A stretch of DNA of 64,000 bases from an uncultured Helicobacter sp. GTDB lineage: Bacteria; Campylobacterota; Campylobacteria; Campylobacterales; Helicobacteraceae. Shown here in pieces: positions 16,865 through 25,644 of this stretch. The stretch is taken from assembly GCA_944323645.1 (NCBI GenBank), contig CALUTE010000003.1, positions 62,001 to 126,000 on the forward strand, read 5' to 3'. Made by a program: the position numbers and the translations under genes. A model generated the notes under the pieces. It was not told the origin of the DNA. It did not search any database and saw only the letters and a program-made list of their open reading frames with translations. How positions within the stretch are numbered: the stretch's first letter is position 1; each line of letters starts with the position of its first letter.

Positions 16865-19441
16865 TTACAAAGAAACTTCACTTTCGTTTCGTTTTGACAA
16901 AAGCTTAGAATCTATGCTAGAATCTGTTTTGAGAGTTGAGGACTTGTTTAGCTCGGGGCGATTGGTTATTTCCTCAAAAGCTACGCCCTCTTTAAAAGTA
17001 ATGCTTTTAGCCTTTTTCAATATCCTCTTTATTTCTTTTTCTTTAGAAATAGGATACCCACTTATGAGTAATTTATCCTTATCTTGTGTTACAAGCAAAT
17101 AAAATAAATCCCTATTTTCTCCATATTCAAAAGCTTTTAAATAACCTTTTCTTAATTCTCCACTATCTGTAAGTATGTCAAGTTCTATATTTGCTTTAGC
17201 CATTGTTGGTTCTACCAAATTCAAAAAGGCTAATCTCTGTTTGCTATCTTTTGCCTTTTGTAAATGCTCCAAAAATCTTTCTTTATTAACAACTTGCTTT
17301 AAACCTTTTGTTAAAAACTCCTCTTTGCTTAGCTCTTTTGGCATAGATTCTACATTATCCCTTAAAACTTTTATGCTTTGCTCCAAAAAGGTTTTATCAA
17401 TGATATACCCAGCCTGTGCTATCCTACCTTTTTCGCTTTGCATAATGTGCTTTACTGGCTCTAAGCTTTTTAAAAGCGGGTATTTAGCACTAGCATTTTC
17501 AAAGCCTTTAGCTAAAGTATCGGCTAGCTCTCTTTTTACCGCCTCTTTTAGTTCTGGCTTTTCTTTTAAGACTTTAAAGCCCTTTGTTAGTGCCACGCTT
17601 CCTGCACTGCCTCCCAAAAAGCCTAGTGCGAATTTGCTAGGATTAAAGCCTATGGTATTACCATTTTCATCGCTCTCTACCCCTGCGACGCTTCCGCTTA
17701 CAAGTCCTGCTCCTATGTGTGGATTGCTTTGCAAATGTAGAGGTTTTGCATTATTTCTTTTTACCCCAATAATGTCCTCTAGCATAGTATCTAGCTTTTG
17801 GTATTGCTCTTTATTGTGCCACTCTTGCTTTTGCAAAACATCTCTTATAGCATAAAGGCTAGTTAAATCGTGTTGCACTAGATTGTATTTTAAGCCATTA
17901 CTTTTTGGAATATCCAAATACTCATCGTTATATTTTTTAAACTCACTCTCTACCCATTCTCTCACGATATTTTCACTATCTATTCGCTCTTTTAGCTCTG
18001 CTTCTAGGAGATTTCGCTTCTTTTCTCCACTTTTATCTAGCTTTTGGCTTTGTTCATACAAATCCAGCACTTCATCTTTTGAGAATGTTTTTAGCTCTGT
18101 TTGCAAGTCTTGTAAGGATATGTTTTGCAAATTTAGAGTGTTTGTGGTAGAATTCTCTTTAGTTTCCGACTTAGACGATGTGCTGAAGTCTTTGTCTGCA
18201 AAACCGCTTTGGTGCGGATCTGCTGAAGTGGTGGAAACTTCATCGTTTTTATACGCTGTTAAAAGCCATTTTCTGCTATCATCGCCTTTATAATCAAGTG
18301 CTATCACTCCCTTTTTGTCGTCATAATAAATAAAAGCTCTTTTATCTATTATTTCAATCTTGCCATTTTCTATAATCTGCGGTATGGATTCTACAAACTC
18401 CCTAGCCTTTGCTTTTGCCTCTGCCTCGCTTAATCCCTCTTTGATGAAATCCTGTGTTCGTCTCTCTAGGATATGCTGCAAACCAAAGTGTGAGTCTCCC
18501 CAAACTAAGTCTATATCTCCTAATTCCTCTTTATAGAATGCCCCTGCGACTTGTCCTTGTCTTTCTCTTAAGACTTTAGCTATGGCATTTGCTCCGTCTC
18601 TGTAATTCTCGGCATAGTTTGTGCCAAATTCAGCAATAGGAGTAATGTTAAAATCCCTTTGTATATCTTTTCTTATTTGCTCTACTACTTCTTTGGCTTG
18701 TGTTATGCTTTCTAGGTAATTACTTTCTTTGATATGTTTTAATAGCTCTACTTCGCTTCTTTGATTTTCTTTGGATTGTATTGCTAGAGTTTGGTGTGGA
18801 TATTGCGTGAAAATATCTGCCTTATAGTATCTAATCCTTAATGCTCTTTTTTGTTCTTTTAACTCATCTAAGGCTTGTTGTGCTTCTTGTCTTACTTGTT
18901 CTTTTTTGGTATATTGTGCCTTTATATCTTTGAGTGCTTTTTGTATTGCTTCTATTTCTTTTGAAGCATCATTCCCTGCTTTTGCATAGTTCTCATAAGC
19001 TTGTAGTGTGTTTTTTATATCCTCGTAGCTTCTAAAATTTGTTTTTTTAACTACCATTTTGCCAACACTATTGCGTTCTTTCCAATTTAGGATTGCGTAA
19101 TCATTATTTTTAAATTCTTTTTGCAGATTATCCAAAATAGGTTTAATACTCGGCTTATAGTCTAGTTTGTGGTAATATTGCTCTTGCTCCTCAATCTCTT
19201 TTAATGTTTGTTTGTATTGCTCTTGTGGGATTTGCTCTTTAGATAAATTTGTGCTAGAATCCACATTGTCAATCTTGTTGGCGGAATATTGCGAAGTCTG
19301 TAAAAGCGTTTGCGAGATAGAATTGGCGTTTGGAGATTGATAAATTATTTTTGCTCCCGCATTTAGCTTATTTTGTAAATTTCTAGTTTCTTTTATCCCA
19401 TTTGAAATACTGACCAAATATTCCCCATTATCAAAACTCAC
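16865..19441 (-). CDS. C-terminal piece of the broken polyvalent gene: two barnase/EndoU/RelE-like toxin domains
   Basis: 858 codons from the first ATG; the same frame is open back to 19774. Before the ATG it encodes a DUF3519-like stretch (KEALGGKEIRLQKGS, EEILLAKHLRDEDYFVNVSF). A coiled region (about 90-230) follows. Around residues 300-400 the pattern GAFYKEELGDIDLVWGD, FGLQHILERR, IPQIIENGKIE and KWLLTAYK is that of the barnase/colicin E5-type endoribonuclease family annotated in Helicobacter. Near 600-640 there is a Gly/Ala-rich segment, and near 775-835 IELDILTDSGELRKGYLKAF...KLLISGYPISKEKEI resembles a second PBECR-type nuclease. It could still be translated alone, but its native N-terminal delivery region is cut off. 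Confidence 0.55.
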   Translation of the reverse strand: MSFDNGEYLVSISNGIKETRNLQNKLNAGAKIIYQSPNANSISQTLLQTSQYSANKIDNVDSSTNLSKEQIPQEQYKQTLKEIEEQEQYYHKLDYKPSIKPILDNLQKEFKNNDYAILNWKERNSVGKMVVKKTNFRSYEDIKNTLQAYENYAKAGNDASKEIEAIQKALKDIKAQYTKKEQVRQEAQQALDELKEQKRALRIRYYKADIFTQYPHQTLAIQSKENQRSEVELLKHIKESNYLESITQAKEVVEQIRKDIQRDFNITPIAEFGTNYAENYRDGANAIAKVLRERQGQVAGAFYKEELGDIDLVWGDSHFGLQHILERRTQDFIKEGLSEAEAKAKAREFVESIPQIIENGKIEIIDKRAFIYYDDKKGVIALDYKGDDSRKWLLTAYKNDEVSTTSADPHQSGFADKDFSTSSKSETKENSTTNTLNLQNISLQDLQTELKTFSKDEVLDLYEQSQKLDKSGEKKRNLLEAELKERIDSENIVREWVESEFKKYNDEYLDIPKSNGLKYNLVQHDLTSLYAIRDVLQKQEWHNKEQYQKLDTMLEDIIGVKRNNAKPLHLQSNPHIGAGLVSGSVAGVESDENGNTIGFNPSKFALGFLGGSAGSVALTKGFKVLKEKPELKEAVKRELADTLAKGFENASAKYPLLKSLEPVKHIMQSEKGRIAQAGYIIDKTFLEQSIKVLRDNVESMPKELSKEEFLTKGLKQVVNKERFLEHLQKAKDSKQRLAFLNLVEPTMAKANIELDILTDSGELRKGYLKAFEYGENRDLFYLLVTQDKDKLLISGYPISKEKEIKRILKKAKSITFKEGVAFEEITNRPELNKSSTLKTDSSIDSKLLSKRNESEVSL

Positions 19442-19777
19442 ATTGACAAAATAATCCTCATCTCTTAAATGCTTAGCAAGTAATATTTCCTCGCTTGGCT
19501 CTTTGATGATTAAATCTGGCTCATCTAATACCGCTTTAATCTGTGGTATGTAATCCTGCCTACCTTGTGAAACTAGCTTTAAGAGGCTTCCTTTTTGTAG
19601 TCGTATCTCTTTACCTCCTAAAGCCTCTTTGATTGCCTCGCTATGCTTTGGGATATAGCTTTGCTCTAAGTTTTCTAAGCCAAAGGTCTTTAGCCACTGC
19701 TCTTGCGTTGCTTTGGTAAGGGTGTGTTCTTTGCCTTTGGTATCTTTAAAGGTTATATCTTGTAACTGCGTCGATTA

Positions 19778-20611
19778 TCGTAATCTCCCCTCTCTATGCA
19801 CTCGAGATTGTGCTGGTATGTCTCCCATAACTCTCTCATTACCTTGCGGTGTCGTATGTAATTGGCTATCAAGAGTATTGGTATCGCTAATGTTGCTATT
19901 GTTAGCATTATCAGTAGAGTTTCTTGTAATTGTGTCATCTATCTCTCCTTTGGTGTCGGTAAATTGGGAGTTTTCCAACTCTTTCCTTTTTGGAAATATT
20001 TCACTTTGGTTTTGTTTTGTGGTAGAATCTGCACTAGAAGTTTTTAAGGGCGTATCAGAGACCCCGCTGGTATTCAGTGACTTAGAAACTTGCTTGGCTT
20101 CTCTCTCATTCGGGGCTGGGGTAAAGGGTAAGCCACTTCGTAATTCTTGCAATTCTAAAGTGTATATTTTTTTATAATCTTTATCTATACTTTCTTTTAC
20201 AAGTATAAAAGCTTGTGAGTTTTCATTATCAGCCATAAACTCGTAGATTTTAATTGCTTTGTCTTTGTTTTTTATATCATCTCTTGTCTGTAAAAATCTA
20301 GCCTTTGTAAATAAAGCCTCTATATTATCCACAGCCTTAAAATGTTCCTCTTGCGTGAAACCATTATCTAAGCTTTTTTGTATAGCCTTATCGCTAGTCA
20401 TTTTTTTAATGCTATCTTTGGAAATTCTAGCGTTTAAGCCTGTGGCTTCGTTTATTATCTCTTTATCTTTTAGCTTTTGTAATGTACTCTCGCTTTCTTG
20501 TCTTAGTTTTTGTCTTATCTCTCTAGTGTCAATAGGTTCTAGGTATCCGTTTGGTAGCTCTCTAGTGCCTGTTTTGGTGAGCTCGCTTCGTGTCTTTGCA
20601 ACACTTTGGCT
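19778..20611 (-). pseudogene. LPD3-like piece of the broken polyvalent gene
   Basis: Open frame ending at the in-frame TAA 19775-19777; a start-codon-bearing part begins at 20401. Upstream of that ATG the frame continues sensibly (RSELTKTGTRELPNGYLEP, INEATGLNARISKDSIKKM). The stretch DKAIQKSLDNGFTQEEHFKAV...NIEALFTKA resembles LPD3, a large-polyvalent-protein-associated domain. A low-complexity Ser/Thr/Asn linker follows up to the stop. The codons after the stop continue in the same frame, so a single nonsense change separates this piece from the toxin piece. Confidence 0.6.
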
Positions 20612-21612
20612 ACAATATCTTCTTTTGCGTGGCGCACTTCGCCAACGATAGATTCTATCGCTTCTTTTGTGGTGTTGTTAAAGATTGTGTTGCGGTTTAT
20701 GGCTTTTAGCGAGATTGTGAAGTCTGAAACATCGATAGCATTCATAAACGCGCGCTTGATATGGTAGCGCAGTGCCGCGCCTTGCACCTTTTCGTTTAGC
20801 CCTTTCATAAAAGGAATGTGTGGCAAAAGTCGTATGATATGCTCAAAAATATTTTTCACCACTTGAAATTTCACTGCCCCCTCTATGCTTGTAGCGATAG
20901 AACTGCCGATTTTTTCGGTGGTGGTTTTTCGCAGGGCTTGTGCTATTTCAAAATCGTTTTTAAACAATGTATCAAAGTTTTTGGCGATTTGTATGTAGTC
21001 TTTGGCAGCTTTTGATTGGAACATCTCTTCCATACCCTCAAGGCGTTTAAAAAACTCTTTTGAGTTGAAAATATGTGCGCTATGATCGATTTCTTGGAAC
21101 GTTTTTTCAAAAATATTTTGCAAAAATCCTAGCTCAAATCGCTCTCTTAATTCTGGGGTTTTGTTAAAACCTTGTGCTAGTTTTTCAAAGTTTGAAACCC
21201 CTCCTAGCTCGCCTTGCCCTTGAATGTATTTAAACAGCCTAGAAAACGTCTGCTCTTGGCTTAAGGCTTCATCGCGCAAGCGGAGTTTGTCCGCGTGCTT
21301 TAGAATGTCTTTCATCTGCGCATAATCGCTTAAAGCGGTGTTGAACAGCTCGCTGGCTTCTTTTGCTAGGCTTTCGTTTTGGGCAAAGATTGATTCTATG
21401 CCGCGCTTTATATCATCGCGCAAAAAGTTTTCTACTGCATTTTTGATATGGGTTTTAAAATTGGGGTCGGTAGCTTGTTTGTAGTAGCTATTGATCACTT
21501 TGTTGGCATTATGCAGTTGTGCAAAGCTTACGCCCTTTTCGTTGTAGATGTTTTTTTCTATAAAATTTAGTGCGCGTGAAGAGTCTTCTAAAAACACACC
21601 ACTTTTGCTCAA
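20539..21612 (-). CDS. helical middle piece of the broken polyvalent gene
   Basis: 357 codons from a TTG; the frame is open upstream to about 21655. The product is almost entirely charged alpha helix (e.g. FFKRLEGMEEMFQSKAAKDY) with an amphipathic or hydrophobic stretch near 265-290 (HIIRLLPHIPFMKGLNEKV). I recognise no enzyme. Its last 18 codons run out of frame over sequence that in the -1/+1 frame encodes the start of the LPD3 piece, which places a frameshift near 20610. A separate functional gene is possible but less likely. Confidence 0.5.
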   Translation of the reverse strand: MSKSGVFLEDSSRALNFIEKNIYNEKGVSFAQLHNANKVINSYYKQATDPNFKTHIKNAVENFLRDDIKRGIESIFAQNESLAKEASELFNTALSDYAQMKDILKHADKLRLRDEALSQEQTFSRLFKYIQGQGELGGVSNFEKLAQGFNKTPELRERFELGFLQNIFEKTFQEIDHSAHIFNSKEFFKRLEGMEEMFQSKAAKDYIQIAKNFDTLFKNDFEIAQALRKTTTEKIGSSIATSIEGAVKFQVVKNIFEHIIRLLPHIPFMKGLNEKVQGAALRYHIKRAFMNAIDVSDFTISLKAINRNTIFNNTTKEAIESIVGEVRHAKEDIVAKVLQRHEASSPKQALESYQTDT

Positions 21613-21622
21613 AGATTCTTTT

Positions 21623-22050
21623 CTAAAATCTGTGTAGGATTTGTAGTGTGAATTTGATTCTTGCGATTGTTTGAGATTCTTGTAAAAGCTTTAAAAACTC
21701 TTTTTGTGAGAGCTTGCCGTTATCGCCTCGTAATTGTTTGTAGTTCCTATGTAATACCTGCTTTATTGTGTAGCTCTGCCTTGTGTGAAGTTGAATCTCT
21801 TGAGGAATGTGATCCCGCACAAAGTTTATATGAACACCTTTATAGCCTGTTTCTTTTTCTTTTAGTGTTATTTCTGGGCTATAACCTAATTTTTCTAGTT
21901 TTTTTTACAATTTTTTCCAGTGTTTTATCTAGCGATTCTTTGGGAACGATAACACTTGCACGCATAAAATCATTTAATGGCTTTACTCTTTGTAGCTTTG
22001 ATTCTACTATGTTTTTATTGTGTAGATAAGAATCTGGGGCTTTGCGAGAT
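21623..22050 (-). pseudogene. N-terminal remnant of the broken polyvalent gene
   Basis: Two frames joined at a run of eight A bases (plus-strand T8 at 21899-21906). The first reads LHNKNIVESKLQRVKPLNDF then MRASVIVPKESLDKTLEKIV; the second reads LEKLGYSPEITLKEKETGYK then GVHINFVRDHIPQEIQLHT. Seven A bases instead of eight would join them. The pattern of a DFxRxS strand followed by GYKGVH and EIQLHT recalls the RelA/SpoT synthetase fold found in some phage minor-capsid fusions; I hold this weakly. No start codon with a good Shine-Dalgarno is visible, so the true 5' end is lost. Confidence 0.5.
21899..21906. repeat. T8/A8 homopolymer at a frameshift
   Basis: Eight T on the plus strand (eight A in the minus-strand gene). 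One base fewer restores the frame between two clearly related coding pieces. Confidence 0.8.
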
Positions 22051-22113
22051 TGTTAGATTCTTATGTTACTTTTTGTTAAATTTTTTAATTATTGCTGCAG
22101 TTTTATATATTTA

Positions 22114-22127
22114 TTTTTTTTTTTTTT
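22114..22127. repeat. T14 tract upstream of an outer-membrane protein gene
   Basis: Fourteen consecutive T, 81 bases before the ATG of the first barrel gene and outside any coding sequence. It is the longest homopolymer I noticed in the window. Tracts of this kind upstream of Helicobacter adhesin genes vary in length and tune transcription. Confidence 0.85.
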
Positions 22128-22208
22128 GTTTGATTTATTTCGATATATTTCTTAAGTGTTTTGCTTGGAATTAGTTATTTGCTGATAGTGCTTTGATAGG
22201 AGCTTAGA

Positions 22209-23075
22209 ATGTCTGAATATCTTAGAGGTATTGCTAGATTCTGCGTGGTTCTAGCATATATTGCAGGTATAGGTGGCTTGCAAGCCAAAGTCAATGAAAA
22301 TAATCAGAAGTATGGTGGATCTCTTAAGATTGGTATTAATTTTTCACACCTTTCGCACAAAGCTGGGGAAAGTTGGTCTTCTGGGCTTCATACTGCACTA
22401 TTTGGTGATTATTTTTATACCTTTAAAAATGGATTTGTCCTAGGGACAGATGGCACAATTGGTGCAAGCATATCTAATTTAGTCAATGGTAGAGTAACAC
22501 CACTCTCTGGCGCAGAACATCTTACAACCTACCGCCCAAGAGGTCTTTTGGGACTTATTTCAGATGGTGGTTTTTATGCTGGGTATTATTTCATAAGGCG
22601 CGAAGCTGATAAGCCACTGTATGTAGGTATAGGTATTTTTGCAAACACATTTTCCAACCAAGCCGCCTATGTTGCAATCGGTTCTATATCATCGTTTTAT
22701 CTCCCCATTGAAATACGAGGCGATTTGCGTTTTAACGCAAAATGGGGGCTAGAATATCTTGCAAGCTATGATGCGAGGCTTTTTAGCAGTGTTAGAGTGA
22801 TTGGGACAGCACTGGCTTCTAATGCCTCTCTTTCTATCAAGGAAGGCTATGCATTGCGATTTAATTTTGGTGTGAGATACTATATCAGTGAGCAATATTA
22901 TTTTTCTATGACTTTGATTGCGCGATATGAGAGTTTGGGTGCTTCTACGAGCGCTATGGTTAGCAATGTTGCAAACACTGATACACCCGGTGTTATAGAT
23001 GGTGCGAGCGCTCTTGTGCATTATCCAAGATCAAGCACGAGCTATGTTGGCATACGATTTGGGTTTGGATTCTAG
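22209..23075 (+). CDS. outer-membrane beta-barrel protein, first of a tandem pair
   Basis: A protein of 288 residues with a Sec signal peptide ending near LQA (about residue 26). The mature part is rich in alternating aromatic/hydrophobic strands and Gly (GGSLKIGINFSHLSH, GDYFYTFKNGFVLGTDG, YALRFNFGVRYYISE) and ends in IRFGFGF, a C-terminal phenylalanine signature for outer-membrane insertion. I do not recognise the exact family. TAGGAG lies 7 bases before the ATG. The next gene, of the same general type, starts 9 bases downstream. Confidence 0.75.
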   Translation: MSEYLRGIARFCVVLAYIAGIGGLQAKVNENNQKYGGSLKIGINFSHLSHKAGESWSSGLHTALFGDYFYTFKNGFVLGTDGTIGASISNLVNGRVTPLSGAEHLTTYRPRGLLGLISDGGFYAGYYFIRREADKPLYVGIGIFANTFSNQAAYVAIGSISSFYLPIEIRGDLRFNAKWGLEYLASYDARLFSSVRVIGTALASNASLSIKEGYALRFNFGVRYYISEQYYFSMTLIARYESLGASTSAMVSNVANTDTPGVIDGASALVHYPRSSTSYVGIRFGFGF

Positions 23076-23084
23076 GGGGTATTT

Positions 23085-23966
23085 ATGAAACATTTTATAC
23101 AAATGCAGCTTATACTAAGCACTTGGTTGAGCCTTGCTAGCCTATGTTTTGGGAATCCTGCTAGTTTTGAGAAAGATTTTAGCGGTGGGAAGCTCGTAAA
23201 AGATGGTATGTACTATGCTCTTGGTACATTTTTGGGCTATTATAATTACAATGAAGTTGATGAGTTTGGTAGCCCATTTATGCGTATGGATACTGCTATT
23301 TTTGGGCTTTCTGGGCAGGTAGGGATAGCAGCACAGAATGGACTCAAAGCTGAAGGTGCGATTAAGATTGGGTATGCACTTGGGCTTTATAGTGGTTCTA
23401 TTTTAGATGTCGATAACCAAGAGCGCAATGGTCAAAGGCTTTATAGCATAACAGGGACAACTGCCGGAGATATGGAGCTTAAGGCAGGGTATAATTTGCT
23501 AAAACTATTTGGGATGCATAGTGCGAGCTTGTATTTGCAAAGTGGGGTTGGGTATTATATCACGCGCACTGAATTTATTGTTATGGATCGAGTACAGGGG
23601 TATTTGTATGTACCAATCGAGCTTGAAGGGGAGGCACAGCTAAATCAAGACATAGCACTTAGCTATGGAGGAGGTTATCGCTTTTTTGCACTGGGTAATC
23701 ATTTTTCTGCGGCGAGTAAGTATGGGGTTGAAGATGACTATTTTGTGTTGCAGCGACAGGGTTTTGGTGCATTTGGCTTTATAGGGATAAACTACCTAAA
23801 CACAAACCGCGCTTTACGATCTGTGCGGCTTGTGTATGAGTATTGGAGTATTGGAGCAGCAGATCCTATGCTCACAACAAGCTCCTACACAGGCGCACAA
23901 GGTTATATCTATGAGCCAAAAAACAGTACACACCGTGTGTTGTTGCAGTATAGCTTTGGATTCTAG
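23085..23966 (+). CDS. outer-membrane beta-barrel protein, second of a tandem pair
   Basis: A protein of 293 residues with a signal peptide ending near CFG (about residue 23). It has the same general plan as its upstream neighbour: short amphipathic strands, many Gly/Tyr, and a C-terminal VLLQYSFGF. The two sequences are diverged but similar in size and end motif, so they probably arose by old duplication or belong to one barrel family. Translation starts after TAGGGGG. Function unknown; surface-exposed porin- or adhesin-like roles are possible. Confidence 0.75.
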   Translation: MKHFIQMQLILSTWLSLASLCFGNPASFEKDFSGGKLVKDGMYYALGTFLGYYNYNEVDEFGSPFMRMDTAIFGLSGQVGIAAQNGLKAEGAIKIGYALGLYSGSILDVDNQERNGQRLYSITGTTAGDMELKAGYNLLKLFGMHSASLYLQSGVGYYITRTEFIVMDRVQGYLYVPIELEGEAQLNQDIALSYGGGYRFFALGNHFSAASKYGVEDDYFVLQRQGFGAFGFIGINYLNTNRALRSVRLVYEYWSIGAADPMLTTSSYTGAQGYIYEPKNSTHRVLLQYSFGF

Positions 23967-24330
23967 CTTAGAATTCTTTGATTCTATACTTGCCTATAAA
24001 AAATTCTGGCTAGATCATATGGGCTAATAATTTTTTATAATCTAAGCACTGCAGACAAGCAAAATTTCTCTACCTTTCTTAGATTCCAGAAACATATTGT
24101 ATCAAACAAACATTTAAGGACTTAGGCAAGAATAAGAATTCATTTGTTACTAAGCATTTCTTCAATCTTTACCTAAAATGAAACCTTGCGTTCAAACTAA
24201 AATTTACAAAGCCCTGATGTGGATTCTAGAACACAGAATTTTTAAAGCAAACATACAAAAAGCTTGAATCAAAATTGTAAATTACTATAAAATCTCATTA
24301 AGGCTTTGCCAATTATTTAAAAGGAATAAT
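23967..24330. other. intergenic stretch without a recognisable gene
   Basis: AT-rich, with no tRNA-like fold and no frame that looks coding on either strand. It contains GATTCT/AGATTC words. A TATAAA at 24289-24294 may be the -10 box of the lysE-type gene. Confidence 0.5.
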
Positions 24331-24966
24331 TTGGAGTTTAGCATTTATTGGTATGGTTTTGCATTCTCTTTTTCTCTATTTGCGACCATTGGAGCGCAAA
24401 ATGTCTTTGTTTTGAAACAAGCACTTATGCAAAACCATATCGCAATCGTATGTCTTGTGTGTTTTGTCTGCGATATGGTGCTTGTTGTGCTTGGCGTATT
24501 TGGTATAGCAAAATTCTTTAGTCAAAACACCTATCTAACCATTGTGCTTGGGACACTTGGAAGTATATTTGTATTAAGTTATGGTTTGTTAGCACTTAGA
24601 TCTGCCTACAAAACACAAGTACTAAATGATCTTGAAGTAGATTCTGCGAAAAGTTGCGTGCATAGTCTCATCTTGCAAACACTTGCTATCACGCTGTTCA
24701 ATCCTCACGTGTATCTAGATACAATCGTTGTGATTGGCGCGTATTCACTCACCCTAGATACTACACAAAAGATAAACTTCTCACTTGGGGCAATCAGCGC
24801 ATCTTTTGTGTGGTTTTTTTGCTTAGGGTTTTTTGCATACAAAGCAAGCGTATTTCTAAAAAACAAAAAAGTATGGATTATCATCAATACTCTCACAGCC
24901 ATTATAATGTTTGTCATAGCATATTGGATATTTGATTTTACACTACAAGAAATAGCAAAACTCTAA
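24331..24966 (+). CDS. LysE/ArgO family amino-acid exporter
   Basis: A protein of 211 residues with six hydrophobic helices. The N-terminus contains GAQNVFVLKQAL, the signature of the LysE/ArgO family, and FNPHVYLDTIVVIGAYSL near 130 is the second conserved block. It exports basic amino acids, probably arginine or lysine, across the inner membrane. The start is TTG, with AAGGA 5 bases upstream (24321-24325). Confidence 0.92.
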   Translation: MEFSIYWYGFAFSFSLFATIGAQNVFVLKQALMQNHIAIVCLVCFVCDMVLVVLGVFGIAKFFSQNTYLTIVLGTLGSIFVLSYGLLALRSAYKTQVLNDLEVDSAKSCVHSLILQTLAITLFNPHVYLDTIVVIGAYSLTLDTTQKINFSLGAISASFVWFFCLGFFAYKASVFLKNKKVWIIINTLTAIIMFVIAYWIFDFTLQEIAKL

Positions 24967-24981
24967 TATTATAGAACCAGC

Positions 24982-25644
24982 TTAATATAAAATTACATAT
25001 GTTTTTCTAGGTCCATGAACACCAAAGACGGTTTGTAGCTCTATATCTGCTGTGCGCGATGGTCCAGCCACAAAAATAATATTGCTAGGAAGTATATCAC
25101 TTTTACTGCGCTGTTTTTCATATGCTTTCACAAACTCAATTCCAGCAAAAAGATGTGGTACGATATTGTCTTTTGATAGCAAATAAATGCAAGTATTAGT
25201 AATAAGTGATGAAAGGCGTGGAGCATTTGGGCTGGAGCTAAGCGCAATAATTCCTAGATCTGCTATTCCACAGCGAGCTTGCACCACCGAAGTAGTGATA
25301 CCAAATAGCATATCGCGCATAGAATCTATACTCTTGGTATAGGCTATCATCTCAAAGCTACTTAGAGAGTGCATATTGGCTTCCACATCTGGATTATACA
25401 ATACCTGCCGATTATTTGTAGCATTTTGTTCTAAGATCTCATTAAGCGTGTTTTCAAGCTGGCTTTTTTGTGTTTCAACAACAATAGCCTTGTTATTTGT
25501 ATGATTTGTCTTAAAATTCTCAAGTAAATCTTCGCCTTGCAGTTGCAATGTGTTTGTGTACATGGTTGTTTCGTTTGGGATATGGGCATTGTATGCGATA
25601 GATTCTCGGATACGCGAAAGAATAGCTTGTTTTGCTTCACTCAT
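24982..25644 (-). CDS. lutC: lactate utilization protein C
   Basis: A protein of 220 residues of the LutC/YkgG family (DUF162). Late blocks show the family end: CGIADLGIIALSSSPNAPRL near 145, FVAGPSRTADIELQTVFGVHGPR near 190. It works with LutA and LutB to oxidise L-lactate to pyruvate. The ATG at 25644 has AAGGAG 6 bases upstream and overlaps the lutB end by 8 bases; a TTG at 25650 is less likely. Confidence 0.93.
   Translation of the reverse strand: MSEAKQAILSRIRESIAYNAHIPNETTMYTNTLQLQGEDLLENFKTNHTNNKAIVVETQKSQLENTLNEILEQNATNNRQVLYNPDVEANMHSLSSFEMIAYTKSIDSMRDMLFGITTSVVQARCGIADLGIIALSSSPNAPRLSSLITNTCIYLLSKDNIVPHLFAGIEFVKAYEKQRSKSDILPSNIIFVAGPSRTADIELQTVFGVHGPRKTYVILY

Larger units (their letters stand above)
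16865..22050 (-). pseudogene. decayed polyvalent protein gene of a phage or conjugative element
   Basis: One long gene, read right to left, can be followed through five pieces. A stop at A8 (21899-21906), a frame change near 21655, another near 20610 and an in-frame TAA at 19775-19777 break it; bridging them gives about 1,700 continuous residues. In order these hold an N-terminal part with DFMRASVIVP and GYKGVHINFVRD...EIQLHT (faintly RelA/SpoT-synthetase-like), a helical linker, an LPD3-like domain, a barnase/EndoU-like domain, a second DUF3519-type segment, a Gly-rich helix pair and a C-terminal PBECR-like domain. Large polyvalent proteins of this kind travel with phages and integrative conjugative elements and are injected with the DNA. 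No integrase, transposase or capsid gene remains beside it. Sequencing error could explain the A8 break but not all four lesions. Confidence 0.7.

Noticed and set aside
17175-17855. 226-codon frame on the plus strand
   Set aside because: It lies wholly opposite the coding C-terminal toxin piece, is Ser/Leu/Phe-rich as expected from antisense of helical protein, and has no Shine-Dalgarno or motif.
23967-24330. tRNA or small RNA in the gap after the barrel genes
   Set aside because: No acceptor-stem/T-loop pattern on either strand.
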